A program made the translations under genes and the position numbers. 37,152 nt of DNA, from NCBI GenBank assembly GCA_021847645.1, contig JAJZQG010000065.1:1-37152 (forward strand). The letters are read 5' to 3'. The notes under the pieces were generated by a model, which worked only from the letters and a program-made list of their open reading frames with translations, did no database searches and was not told the DNA's origin. Within the stretch, counting starts at the first letter, position 1, and every line of letters begins with the position of its first letter. Shown here piece after piece: positions 8,764 through 16,970 of this stretch. The stretch comes from Myxococcales bacterium. GTDB taxonomy: Bacteria; Myxococcota_A; Polyangia; Polyangiales; Polyangiaceae.

Positions 8764-10251
8764 TCAGGGGCAGACTCCGGCCTTGGTGCACCGCACGACA
8801 TAGCCCGACGAGCCGCCGAGCCCGCCCAGGTACACGCCGCCTCCCGCGGCCGTGTCGAGCGCGATGCGATACGCCAGGTCCAGCGACGGAATCTGGGTAT
8901 ACCATTGCATGGTGGTGGCCGAGGAGATGTCGAAGGGCAGCGCGACGACGACCGCGGTGCCGGAGGCGAACGAGGCGGAACCGTCCCAGCCCATCAGGCC
9001 GGAGGCGTAGAGGCGCTGGCCGTCGGTGGCGATGTCGGTGAGGGCGTCGATCTGAGCGGTGGGATTCGACACCCACGTACCGATGATAGCACCGGAGTTG
9101 ATGTCGACCCTGGCGACGAATGCCTCGTAGTCCGTGGAGCCGGCCGTCTCCTGGGCGAAGCCGGAGACGTAGAGCGACGAGCCGGCGATGGCGATGCCGC
9201 GTGCCTCGGACATGCTGGCGCCAACCTGCAAGGGCTGCGACTGCCACACAGGGTTGCACGGACATGGGCCGCTGGTGGAGCACGACGATGCATCGAATCG
9301 GGCGACGACCGCGGCGGTGCCCAGCGCGCCGACCATGTAGACGTCCGCGCCGCTGGCGATCACGTTGCGTCCGGCGCCTTGCCCTGGCAGCGCGAAGAAG
9401 CCGCAGGCAGCGCCGGAAGGCTCGCCCTTGACGCCCCAGAACGTGGACGTGGTGTCGGTGCTCGAGGCGCCGGCCATCCACAGGGAGCCGTTGGGTGGCG
9501 CGGCAATCCCCCATAGCTCGTCGACCCCGGAACTGCCGTACAAGGGCTGCGCCCACAACAGCGAGAGCGAGCCCGTCGACAGGCGCGCCCACATGCCGTT
9601 CTGCGGATCGGTCGGCGTGACCGTGTTGCCGACGATGTACACGTCGGACCCGACGACGGCAACAGCCGAGCCCGTGGTGCTGGAGGCGCCGGGGACAGCC
9701 ACCGCACTCGTCGCCTTGACGCTCCCGTTGCACGTCGACAGGGTGCCGACCCACGCGTCGGATCCCTGGGAGCCTACCGCGTAGACGTCACCTGCCGGCT
9801 GCAAGGCAATCCCGTAGACATCATGAGCCACGGGGGACAACCACGTCTCGGTGCATGCGTCCAGGCAAAGGCCCTGGGGGTTGCACTGTTGATTGGCCGC
9901 GCAGCCCGGCGCACAGGAGCCGCCGCACTGATCGGGGCCGCACTCGCGGCCGGCGCACTGGGGCGTGCATCCGCCCGTGCCGCCCGTTCCCGCGCCGCCG
10001 GTGCCGCTGCCCCCGCTCCCGCCCGTGCCCCGGGTGGACGAATCCGGCGGCGCCTGACCCTCGGGCCACGTGCCGTCCGGAGCCTGGTGAGCGTCGCCCA
10101 ACTCCTGGGATGCGTCGGCCCCTGCGTCATGGGAACCCGACGTGCCGCCGTTGCTGGCAACGGCTTCATCCTGGCTGGTCGCGCAGGACATCGATACGGC
10201 GGCGAGCCACCCGACGAGGACGAGCACCGATCGCGGATTCCGTACGTGCAT
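8764..10251 (-). CDS. Lipoprotein with Gly- and Cys-rich linker and beta-propeller-like repeats
   Basis: The protein has 495 residues from the ATG at 10249-10251, chosen because it gives a signal peptide (MHVRNPRSVLVLVGWLAAVS) with a lipobox-like cysteine at 23. An acidic/polar linker follows, then a Gly/Thr-rich stretch. Next is a cysteine cluster at about residues 91-130 (CAGRECGPDQCGGSCAPGC) of a type common in exported myxobacterial proteins. From about 135 to the end, sequence units with GIA-[IL], DVYxVG, LYxSG and VYLGG patterns recur every 40-60 residues, as in beta-propellers of the delta-60/SBBP type. It is presumably surface-exposed and its function is unknown. The upstream glutamine amidotransferase gene is divergent across 175 bp. 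Confidence 0.8.
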   Translation of the reverse strand: MHVRNPRSVLVLVGWLAAVSMSCATSQDEAVASNGGTSGSHDAGADASQELGDAHQAPDGTWPEGQAPPDSSTRGTGGSGGSGTGGAGTGGTGGCTPQCAGRECGPDQCGGSCAPGCAANQQCNPQGLCLDACTETWLSPVAHDVYGIALQPAGDVYAVGSQGSDAWVGTLSTCNGSVKATSAVAVPGASSTTGSAVAVVGSDVYIVGNTVTPTDPQNGMWARLSTGSLSLLWAQPLYGSSGVDELWGIAAPPNGSLWMAGASSTDTTSTFWGVKGEPSGAACGFFALPGQGAGRNVIASGADVYMVGALGTAAVVARFDASSCSTSGPCPCNPVWQSQPLQVGASMSEARGIAIAGSSLYVSGFAQETAGSTDYEAFVARVDINSGAIIGTWVSNPTAQIDALTDIATDGQRLYASGLMGWDGSASFASGTAVVVALPFDISSATTMQWYTQIPSLDLAYRIALDTAAGGGVYLGGLGGSSGYVVRCTKAGVCP

Positions 10252-10426
10252 GGGGCGAGAGTACACGCAACGCAAACGAGGGACAACGAGCGGCCGGCAC
10301 CTGGGCGTGAGACCGCCAATCCACGCAGATCGGGCAACGGTCGGCGAAACGTTATCCAGACACGCGACGATGGTGCTACAGGAGCCGCATCCGAGCCACC
10401 GTGCGCGGTAGGACACGACGACCACG

Positions 10427-11104
10427 ATGAGCCACCTCCTCGTCATCGACAACGCGATGGACCACACCTTCTACCGGCCTGTGGAGCACTGGGCCGCCGC
10501 AGCCGGGTTTCGGCCGAGCTCGGTCTACGCGGCCGGCGGCGAGCCCTTGCCCGAGCCGGGCGCCGCGTCCCACGTGATCCTGACCGGCTCCGAATCCTCG
10601 ATCGTCGAGAGCGAACCGTGGGCAGAGGCAGAGGCCGAGTGGCTCCGCATCGCCGTCGCCCGCGGAGTGCGCGTGCTGGGATCCTGCTGGGGACACCAGC
10701 TCATCGCCCGAGCGCTCGGTGGCCCGCACTGCGTGCGTCGCGCTGCCACGCCGGAGTTCGGCTGGCTCGAGATCCCGATCAGCGACCCGTCGGAGATCCT
10801 GCCCGATCCCTCGATGCGTGCGTTCGTTTCGCACTTCGACGAGGTGGTGGAGGGCAGCCATCCGCAGCTGCGGGTGCTGGCGCGCGGGAGCGTGTGTGCC
10901 GTGCACGCCATGCGCTGGGGCGAGCTTCCGGTGTGGGGAATCCAGGCGCACCCGGAGATTGACCCGGAGACCGGGCTGTCCTTTCTGAACGAGGCCCGGC
11001 GCAAGTGGCCGTCCCAGCGGCGGCTGCTCGACGCGGCCCTGGCAGCGGGGCCGAACGACTCGCGCAGCGCGGCCGGGATTGTCGCTCGTTTCCTGGCTGC
11101 GTAG
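10427..11104 (+). CDS. Class I glutamine amidotransferase-like protein
   Basis: This 225-residue protein has the class I amidotransferase triad: nucleophile C87 in LGSCWGHQ, and H175 and E177 in IQAHPEID. The fold elements ILTGSESSI and VCAVHAMRWGELPVWGIQ are in the expected order. It is a stand-alone domain with no synthetase half fused or adjacent, like the GuaA-related and gamma-glutamyl-cleaving proteins annotated simply as type 1 glutamine amidotransferases. Likely activity is hydrolysis of glutamine or a gamma-glutamyl compound in the cytoplasm. The partner is unknown. It converges with the Ap4A phosphorylase gene across only 9 bp. Confidence 0.9.
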   Translation: MSHLLVIDNAMDHTFYRPVEHWAAAAGFRPSSVYAAGGEPLPEPGAASHVILTGSESSIVESEPWAEAEAEWLRIAVARGVRVLGSCWGHQLIARALGGPHCVRRAATPEFGWLEIPISDPSEILPDPSMRAFVSHFDEVVEGSHPQLRVLARGSVCAVHAMRWGELPVWGIQAHPEIDPETGLSFLNEARRKWPSQRRLLDAALAAGPNDSRSAAGIVARFLAA

Positions 11105-11113
11105 CGGCCGCGG

Positions 11114-11998
11114 TCAGGCCAACGCGCTCCGCCGTTCGAATCCGGCTCGTCGCAGGATGTTCATGGGCCCCTCGGCCTGGACGGAACGCAGCTCGCCCTC
11201 GTTGCGCACCAGAAGCGCACCTGCGAATCCGAGCGCATTGATGGACATGCCGATAACGTGCTCCCGGGCCCGAGGGACCAGGAGCATCCATTCGTCGGTA
11301 ACAAGGAGGTTGTAGGGAACGGTCCGGTCTTTCCAGGGAGCGATCATCGCCTGGTAGGCGTCGAGCAGGCGATGGGCAGCGTCCCGCGGACTGTCGCGCA
11401 ATGGTGAGACGAAGCGCACGAACGAGTGGTCGAAGGGCAATGCGGGACAGAGGCAGACGGCGTCGGGCCGATCGGCTTGGAGCGCGGGAGCGATAGGCAC
11501 GCTCTCGCCATCGGGCCAGAGGGGTAGAGGCACCAGTTGTAGGTGTTTGTGGTGCTGGCTGGCACCCGCGACAGTTCCGGCGTTGTAGAAGCCGAGGGAG
11601 GGGAACTCCCGCATACCGAGCCACAGGGCCTGGAAGTCGGCGAGGGTCAAGGGAGCGAGCTGGGACTCATAGGCGCGTGTGACGATGAGGGCATGGTGCT
11701 CGACGACATTGAACTTGTTGAGGAGACAGACGTGGGAGTCGGTGATGTCCCCAACATACAAGCGCTCGTCATATGGCAAGAACGGATTGAAGTCCGGGCT
11801 CGAGACGCCTGTGACGTCGCGGTCACGGGCCTTACGCTCGAGGTTTGCGACGATACGCACGAGGAAGCGGACGGACTGCTGCTCGACGAAGACGGCAGTG
11901 GTGGGGATAGGGAGGATAGCCCCACAACGCAACGCAGCGTCGGAGCGGTCGACGATACGTGTCCACAAGGAGCCTGGCTGAATGGGGATTCGGTTCAT
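11114..11998 (-). CDS. ATP adenylyltransferase / Ap4A phosphorylase (Apa1/2 type)
   Basis: This 294-residue protein matches the Ap4A phosphorylase II family, which splits diadenosine tetraphosphate with phosphate into ATP and ADP in the cytosol. The HIT-like catalytic triad HxHxQ is at H150-K-H152-L-Q154 in GASQHHKHLQLVPLP, with H152 the expected nucleophile. Upstream, NPFLPYDERLYV and HVCLLNKFNVVEHHALIVT follow the order seen in Apa1/2 proteins. The C-terminal PYNLLVTDEWMLLVPR is the expected companion domain. Length agrees with the bacterial and fungal enzymes. The ATG at 11996-11998 has no clear ribosome binding site; longer starts to 12469 would add unrelated sequence. The upstream methyltransferase gene is divergent across 147 bp. 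Confidence 0.9.
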   Translation of the reverse strand: MNRIPIQPGSLWTRIVDRSDAALRCGAILPIPTTAVFVEQQSVRFLVRIVANLERKARDRDVTGVSSPDFNPFLPYDERLYVGDITDSHVCLLNKFNVVEHHALIVTRAYESQLAPLTLADFQALWLGMREFPSLGFYNAGTVAGASQHHKHLQLVPLPLWPDGESVPIAPALQADRPDAVCLCPALPFDHSFVRFVSPLRDSPRDAAHRLLDAYQAMIAPWKDRTVPYNLLVTDEWMLLVPRAREHVIGMSINALGFAGALLVRNEGELRSVQAEGPMNILRRAGFERRSALA

Positions 11999-12032
11999 GG
12001 TCGGGGGACTAACATTTCGTGGGACAGCGACA

Positions 12033-12060
12033 TTGACAACGCGCGGAATCAAGCTATCAC
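12033..12060 (+). promoter_or_regulatory. Sigma-70-type promoter for the rightward methyltransferase-kinase run
   Basis: A perfect -35 box TTGACA (12033-12038) is followed after 16 bp by TATCAC (12055-12060), which matches four of six -10 bases. It lies in the 147 bp divergent gap and points toward the methyltransferase at 12146, giving a predicted leader of about 80 bases. It is the best vegetative-promoter match I found in the window. Confidence 0.5.
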
Positions 12061-12145
12061 AGAGCCCAGCATCCGCGCGCCGATAGTGCGCAACCTGGCG
12101 GCCGGATGAACCATTCAACGCTAGCGAGGCGTCTGCCGTATCTAC

Positions 12146-12748
12146 ATGAGCCCGTTCGACGAAGCGTATCTGGGTAACCCCCCGTGGGAGATTGGACGTC
12201 CGCAACCTGCTATCGAGTCGTTGTTCGACAGCGGCGTGGTGCAGGGGCGGGTAATCGACGTGGGCTGCGGCACGGGAGAGCACACGTTGCTGGCAGCGTC
12301 GCGCGGGCTCGATGCGCTGGGCGTGGACAACGCGAGTCGGGCCATCGAGCTGGCGCGCAACAAGGCTCGCGCGCGCGATCTGCCGGCGCGCTTCGAGACG
12401 GTCGATGCGCTGCAGCTGGGGGTGTTGCGCGAGCGGTTCGACACGGCGATCGACTGCGGGCTGTTCCACGTACTGACGACGCCGCAGCGCTTCAGCTACG
12501 CGCGCAGCCTATCATCGGTGTTGCGCCCCGGTGCCACGCTGCATCTGTTGTGCTTCAGCGAGCGCGAGCCGAACTGGGGCGGGCCTCGGCGTGTACGACA
12601 GCTCGAGATCGAGGAGGCGTTCGCCGACCTGTACGTGGTCGAGCGCATCGAGGCGGCAAGGTTCGCCACGCGCCGTTCGCGCGACGGGGCGGCGGCGTGG
12701 CTCGCCACGATCGTGCACGTGGGCAAACGGCTCGGCGGCGTGGCGTAG
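12146..12748 (+). CDS. SAM-dependent methyltransferase (class I, small-molecule type)
   Basis: This 200-residue protein has a complete class I methyltransferase core. Motif I is VIDVGCGTGEHTLLA at residues 36-50, the acidic SAM-ribose residue is D61 in ALGVDNAS, and FDTAIDCGLFHVL is motif IV, followed by VLRPGATLHLLCF. The N-terminal YLGNPPWEIGRPQPAI resembles thiopurine or tellurite-type methyltransferases that act on small, often toxic, compounds. It is cytoplasmic and the substrate is unknown. It is the first of four rightward genes. The kinase starts 87 bp downstream, so co-transcription from the promoter at 12033 is possible. Confidence 0.88.
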   Translation: MSPFDEAYLGNPPWEIGRPQPAIESLFDSGVVQGRVIDVGCGTGEHTLLAASRGLDALGVDNASRAIELARNKARARDLPARFETVDALQLGVLRERFDTAIDCGLFHVLTTPQRFSYARSLSSVLRPGATLHLLCFSEREPNWGGPRRVRQLEIEEAFADLYVVERIEAARFATRRSRDGAAAWLATIVHVGKRLGGVA

Positions 12749-12835
12749 GCGCGCCACCGTTGCAGTTGGTGCCGAGCCCATCGCAGTTGCGTTGCGCACG
12801 GCGATCGCGTAACGGGCTAGGTTTGGCAACCTCCC

Positions 12836-14671
12836 ATGTCGCCCCGCTCTTCCCATCCGTCCGACGTCAACGCGCCCATGCTGCAGCCCGGAGATCGGGT
12901 CGCCGCGACCTATGAGATTATCCGCTACCTGCAGAGCGGGGGGATGAGCGAGGTCTACGAGGCGCGCAACGTCTGGACGCAGCGCCCGGTGGCGATCAAG
13001 GTGCTGCCGGCCACCGAGCTGCCGGATCCGGAGGCCAGCCGTCGGTTCCTGCGCGAGGCCAAGCTCTCGGCGCGGCTCACGCACCCGAACATCGTGCGCG
13101 TCCTGGACATGGGCATGGACGCCGACGGCTTCCTGTTCATGGTGCACGAGCTGGTGCAGGGCGAATCGTTGGAAGCCCGAATCCGGCGCGGCGGCAAGCT
13201 GCCCGTGGCGGCGGTGCTCAAGCTCACCCTACCGGTCATGCAGGCGTTGATTGTGGCGCACGCGCAGGGCATCGTGCATCGCGACGTCAAGCCCGGCAAC
13301 ATCCTGCTGGCACAGAAGGCTGCCGACTACATCGTGCCGCAGCTGACCGACTTCGGTCTTGCCAAGCCGATGCAGGCGGGCGACGAGCTGGCGATCACCA
13401 CGGCGGGCAAGCGCGTCGGCACACCGCGGTACATGTCGCCGGAGCAGCTGCGCGCCGCGGCCGAGCTCGACGGCCGGACTGACGTGTGGTCGATGGGCGT
13501 GACGATCTACGAAGCGCTCACGGCGCGCCTGCCCTTCGACGGGCAGAGCGTGGCCGAGATCGTGTTGGGCATCCTGCGATCGACCATCTCGCCGCCGTCG
13601 GCGCACGCCAAGCGCATACCGCCGGAGCTCGACGCTGTGGTGATGAAGGCGCTGTCCCGCAGGCGCAGCGGCCGGTACCAGACCATGCGCGAGATGCACG
13701 ACGCGCTGTTCGAGTTGGCTGCGCTCGCCCAGAGCGGCACGCCGATGTCCGGCCAACGCGCGATGGCCGCGCCGATGTCGTCCCACGAGGCGACATCGGC
13801 TTCGGAGACGCGCGCCCCGCAGGACGCGCTTGGGGAGCAGGAGGGGACAGGAGACACGACGCGGATCGTGCGCATGTTCAGCATGACGCGTCCGTTGCGC
13901 GCGGGGGTGGTAGCGACGCTGCAGGCGGTGGCGAGCAGCGAGTTCGACGAGGCTTTCGCCAAGGCTCTCGGGTTTCGCTGCGACGTGCTGCGGTACTTCA
14001 ACTACGCTGAGCTGGTGGGCGCGTTGGCGGAGCGCGAAGTGGAGCTGGCGTGGCTTCCGCCGGTGGCCTACGTGCGTGCTCGGCAAGCCGGCGTGACTCG
14101 GCCCCTGGTGACCGTGGAGCGTGCCGGCCGCGCCGACTTCTGCGCGGCGCTGCTGGGCCGCAAGGGCATCGTTGACACGTGGGAAGCCATGCAGGGACGG
14201 CGCGCCGTGTGGGTCGACCCGTGGTCGGCGGCCGGGTATCTGGTCCCACGCTGGATGATGCGCGCCCGCGGCCAGAAGCCCGACCAGCAGTTTGCGTCAC
14301 AAGGATTCCTCGGCTCCCACCACGCCGTGCTCGATGCGCTGCGCGCGGGAACGGCCGATGTTGGAGCCACGTTCTGCTCGGTGGACGCGAGCGGGGCTGT
14401 GATCGAGTGTCCGTGGTCGGACCTCGACCCGATCACGTTGATTGCGGTGTCGGATCCGATTCCGGGCGATACGATCTGCGCGGCGGGGGACTTGTCCGAG
14501 GAGCTCGTGCGCGTGCTGGTGGCGTCCCTGGGCAAGTGCACTGCCACCCATCCGCTGCTGCGGGCGTTGGGGGCGACCAGCCTCGCGCCGCTGGATCCGT
14601 CGCGCTACGGGGCATTCGAAATCGCGCTCAAGGCCGAGGCCAACGAGACCCGCCGCGCCGTGCGCGAGTAG
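12836..14671 (+). CDS. Ser/Thr protein kinase fused to a PhnD-type substrate-binding domain
   Basis: The protein has 611 residues. Residues about 23-293 are a complete Hanks-type kinase: glycine loop SGGMSEVYEA, K55 in VAIK, HRDVKPGN with D150 and N155, DFGLAK at 172-177, and GTPRYMSPEQ. A polar linker (about 294-350) follows with no membrane helix. Residues about 355-600 look like a PhnD/phosphonate-type periplasmic binding protein: YFNYAELVGALAEREVELAW, DPWSAAGYLVPRWMM and GSHHAVLDALRAGTADVGAT. With neither signal peptide nor transmembrane segment, the binding domain must sit in the cytoplasm with the kinase. It could sense a small anion or metabolite and control phosphorylation; ligand and targets are unknown. 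The first ATG was used; M15 is an alternative. Another methyltransferase gene follows after 46 bp. Confidence 0.9.
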   Translation: MSPRSSHPSDVNAPMLQPGDRVAATYEIIRYLQSGGMSEVYEARNVWTQRPVAIKVLPATELPDPEASRRFLREAKLSARLTHPNIVRVLDMGMDADGFLFMVHELVQGESLEARIRRGGKLPVAAVLKLTLPVMQALIVAHAQGIVHRDVKPGNILLAQKAADYIVPQLTDFGLAKPMQAGDELAITTAGKRVGTPRYMSPEQLRAAAELDGRTDVWSMGVTIYEALTARLPFDGQSVAEIVLGILRSTISPPSAHAKRIPPELDAVVMKALSRRRSGRYQTMREMHDALFELAALAQSGTPMSGQRAMAAPMSSHEATSASETRAPQDALGEQEGTGDTTRIVRMFSMTRPLRAGVVATLQAVASSEFDEAFAKALGFRCDVLRYFNYAELVGALAEREVELAWLPPVAYVRARQAGVTRPLVTVERAGRADFCAALLGRKGIVDTWEAMQGRRAVWVDPWSAAGYLVPRWMMRARGQKPDQQFASQGFLGSHHAVLDALRAGTADVGATFCSVDASGAVIECPWSDLDPITLIAVSDPIPGDTICAAGDLSEELVRVLVASLGKCTATHPLLRALGATSLAPLDPSRYGAFEIALKAEANETRRAVRE

Positions 14672-14701
14672 CCGAGGGTCCCATTTACACCTCCCCGACA
14701 C

Positions 14702-14717
14702 GGGGCGATGATGCCCC
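14702..14717 (+). promoter_or_regulatory. Hairpin abutting the start codon of the second methyltransferase gene
   Basis: GGGGC (14702-14706) and GCCCC (14713-14717) can pair around GATGAT, and the 3' arm ends directly at the ATG at 14718. It occupies the region where a Shine-Dalgarno would lie, and none is visible there. It could lower initiation or act as a weak terminator for the kinase transcript. The stem has only 5 bp, so it may also be chance in GC-rich DNA. Confidence 0.25.
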
Positions 14718-15491
14718 ATGCTCGCGTTCTGGCCCGACGTCATTCACCCCATCCTCGGCGTTCTCGAGCCCCACGAGATCGTCGAGATCGGCTCGGAGAG
14801 CGGGAAGATGACCGCCCGGCTCATCGAGTTCGCCCGCACCAACGGCGCCCGCGTTCACGCGATCGACCCCCATCCGCGCTTCGACGTCGACGCGTGGAAG
14901 CGCAACGCGCCCGACGCGTTTGACATGCACCGCCTGCCGAGCCTGGTGGCCCTGCCCGCCATCGAGGCCTTCGACGTGGTGCTGCTCGACGGCGACCACA
15001 ACTGGTTCACCGTGCTGCACGAGCTGCAGCTCATTGAGCAGCTGTGCCGCGACGCTTGCCGACCGCTTCCGCTCACGTTTCTGCACGACGTGGCGTGGCC
15101 CTACGCGCGACGCGATCTGTACTACGACCCGTCCTCGATACCGGACGAGTTCCGTCAGCCCTGGGCACGACAGGGCATCTCGCCGACGGCCTCCGAGCTG
15201 GTTCCGGCGGGCGGCTTCAATCCGAAGCTGTGTCATGCGAAGCACGAGGGAGGGCCGCGCAACGGCGTGCTGACCGCGGTGGAAGACTACCTGGAGGCCA
15301 CGGACCAGAAGTTCGAGTTCGTGCGCATCCCTGCGGTCTTCGGCCTGGGGATCCTGATGCCGCGCACGCTCGCGCAAGCCCGTCCCGACGTGGCGGACAA
15401 GGTGCGCGCGTGGGCCAGGCCCGAGATCGCCGCCTTCCTCGATCGCCTCGAGATGGCCCGTATCACCATGCTCCTGCAGCTCGGCGGGTGA
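14718..15491 (+). CDS. SAM-dependent methyltransferase (Methyltransf_24-like)
   Basis: This 257-residue protein has a class I SAM-binding core: IVEIGSESGKMTARLIEFA as motif I (about 22-40), an acidic HAIDPHPR after strand 2, and FDVVLLDGDHNWFTVLHEL, the D-G-D-H-N-W form typical of the Methyltransf_24 group. A characteristic later block (LHDVAWPYARRDLYYDP, then GGPRNGVLTAVEDYL) is what I recall from stand-alone methyltransferases linked to glycan or secondary-metabolite genes. The role is unknown but SAM dependence is well supported. It ends six bases before the next ATG, so the two genes almost certainly share a transcript. Confidence 0.88.
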   Translation: MLAFWPDVIHPILGVLEPHEIVEIGSESGKMTARLIEFARTNGARVHAIDPHPRFDVDAWKRNAPDAFDMHRLPSLVALPAIEAFDVVLLDGDHNWFTVLHELQLIEQLCRDACRPLPLTFLHDVAWPYARRDLYYDPSSIPDEFRQPWARQGISPTASELVPAGGFNPKLCHAKHEGGPRNGVLTAVEDYLEATDQKFEFVRIPAVFGLGILMPRTLAQARPDVADKVRAWARPEIAAFLDRLEMARITMLLQLGG

Positions 15492-15497
15492 GTCCGA

Positions 15498-16910
15498 ATG
15501 CCGCACTCGATCCCAGCGTCCGCACCATACGATGCCCTCCTCGATCGCATCCTCGAGCTTCCCTACCCCGTGCTGGAGTACGAGCGCTGGTTGCGCCAGC
15601 AGGCCGCCTCGCGTTCCGGTCCGCGCGACTACCTGTTCTCGGCCGACAAGCCGCGCTTCGAGCCGCGCAAGGACGATGTCGTCGTGGCGCACCCGGGCTT
15701 GCAGGTGCGCGAGCGCGCCGGCGCTGCAGTGCTAGGCCTGCCCGGCGCTCCGAATGGCATCGAGCTGCAAGGCGTCTCGCGCAAAGCGGCTGAGCAAATC
15801 CTGGGCGCCATCGACGGCGCCCGCTGCCTGGCCCAGGTCCGGTGGGCCGCGAGGGTCGATACTCCCGCGTTCGCCCGGTTCCTGCGCGCCGCATTCGGCC
15901 TCGTTGTGTTCGCACCCGACGCGGTCGCGTCGCTGGAGCGCCGGATGCCGTCTGCCGAGGTCGTGCGGTTCGCCTCGTCGCCCTATGCCGTGGAGCGGCC
16001 CTACTGGGAGAACATGGCCGCGGTGCGCGAGCTGTTCCTCGGCCAATGGCCGTCCATCGACTCCGGCGCGAAGCTTGTTGGACTGCTGCGCAAGCTGCAT
16101 GTGGTCGCGGTCATGGGACCACGCTTCGACTCGTTCTATAAGCCTGCTAGCCCGGCATCGGACTTGCGTGTGAATCCCGGCGCGCTGCTCCACGACGCGC
16201 CGCGCATCCTTTCGACCACGCAGGGCAGTGTCTTTCTCGACGGTCCACGGGTCAATGCGGGCGCGGTCGGAGGTGAACGCTGGCATCGGCTTGTGAGCCG
16301 GGCCGCAGGGCAGACGGGCGACGAGCCGCTACAGCGATCGTTCGACGAAGGCGGACTCGGCTGGGGGAGCATCGTCGTTGCAAGGGCCGAGCAAGACGAG
16401 CAGGAGCGTCCCTGGTTCTGCCCTCCGCGGCCGATGCACGATGGGCACGCCGAGTTCCTGTTCGTGCAGCTCGAGACGGCCGAGCGGTCGGCAGCCGCGG
16501 GCGCGCGGGACGAGGCGGTTGCGGCCCTGGCCAGGTTCCACCAGGCGTTCGTCCGGTTGCACCCGTTTCATTGCGCGAACCAGTGCCTGGCCATGAACGT
16601 GGCGAACGCTATGCTGGCGCGCGTGGCCGGAGCCGGGATACCCCACTTGCTGCTGGACCACCTGGCGCTGCGCATGACCAGGCAGGCCTACGAGCGAGTC
16701 TTCGACGCGGCGGTCGGGGCCTTCGCGATAGCCGATCAGGATCCGGCCCGACGGCTCGCGGTGCTGCGCGAGAGACGGGCCCGATCGTTCGCCCTCATCG
16801 AGCGGCTGGCGTCGTGTACCACGAACGAGCAGGATCACCGCGCGATCCAGGAGGATCCTGAGGCAGCCGCGTGGGCGCTCGTCGCGGCGGGTCCGCCGAA
16901 GCGACACTGA
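15498..16910 (+). CDS. Protein with PqqD/RRE-like region and degenerate Fic-like domain
   Basis: I do not know a named family for this 470-residue protein. Residues about 64-145 include IELQGVSRKAAEQILGAIDG and a following helical block, a pattern like the winged-helix peptide-binding (PqqD/RRE) domains of RiPP enzymes. Residues about 335-410 read like the Fic core: a helix (EAVAALARFHQAFVRL), then HPFHCANQC at 355-363, then a helix (LAMNVANAMLARVAGAG) and IPHLLL. Active Fic enzymes have HPFx(D/E)GNGR. Here H355, P356, F357 and N361 remain, but the acidic residue is C359, the glycines are A360 and Q362, and the arginine is C363. Classical AMP transfer is therefore unlikely; it may be a pseudoenzyme or have altered chemistry. 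It is cytoplasmic and coupled to the methyltransferase six bases upstream. Both domain calls are by eye. Confidence 0.7.
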   Translation: MPHSIPASAPYDALLDRILELPYPVLEYERWLRQQAASRSGPRDYLFSADKPRFEPRKDDVVVAHPGLQVRERAGAAVLGLPGAPNGIELQGVSRKAAEQILGAIDGARCLAQVRWAARVDTPAFARFLRAAFGLVVFAPDAVASLERRMPSAEVVRFASSPYAVERPYWENMAAVRELFLGQWPSIDSGAKLVGLLRKLHVVAVMGPRFDSFYKPASPASDLRVNPGALLHDAPRILSTTQGSVFLDGPRVNAGAVGGERWHRLVSRAAGQTGDEPLQRSFDEGGLGWGSIVVARAEQDEQERPWFCPPRPMHDGHAEFLFVQLETAERSAAAGARDEAVAALARFHQAFVRLHPFHCANQCLAMNVANAMLARVAGAGIPHLLLDHLALRMTRQAYERVFDAAVGAFAIADQDPARRLAVLRERRARSFALIERLASCTTNEQDHRAIQEDPEAAAWALVAAGPPKRH

Positions 16911-16970
16911 CATGGCGCGGACCACGCGAGGGGCGACAGAGCGTGGGCCGGTGCCGGGTTGCCTTCAAGG

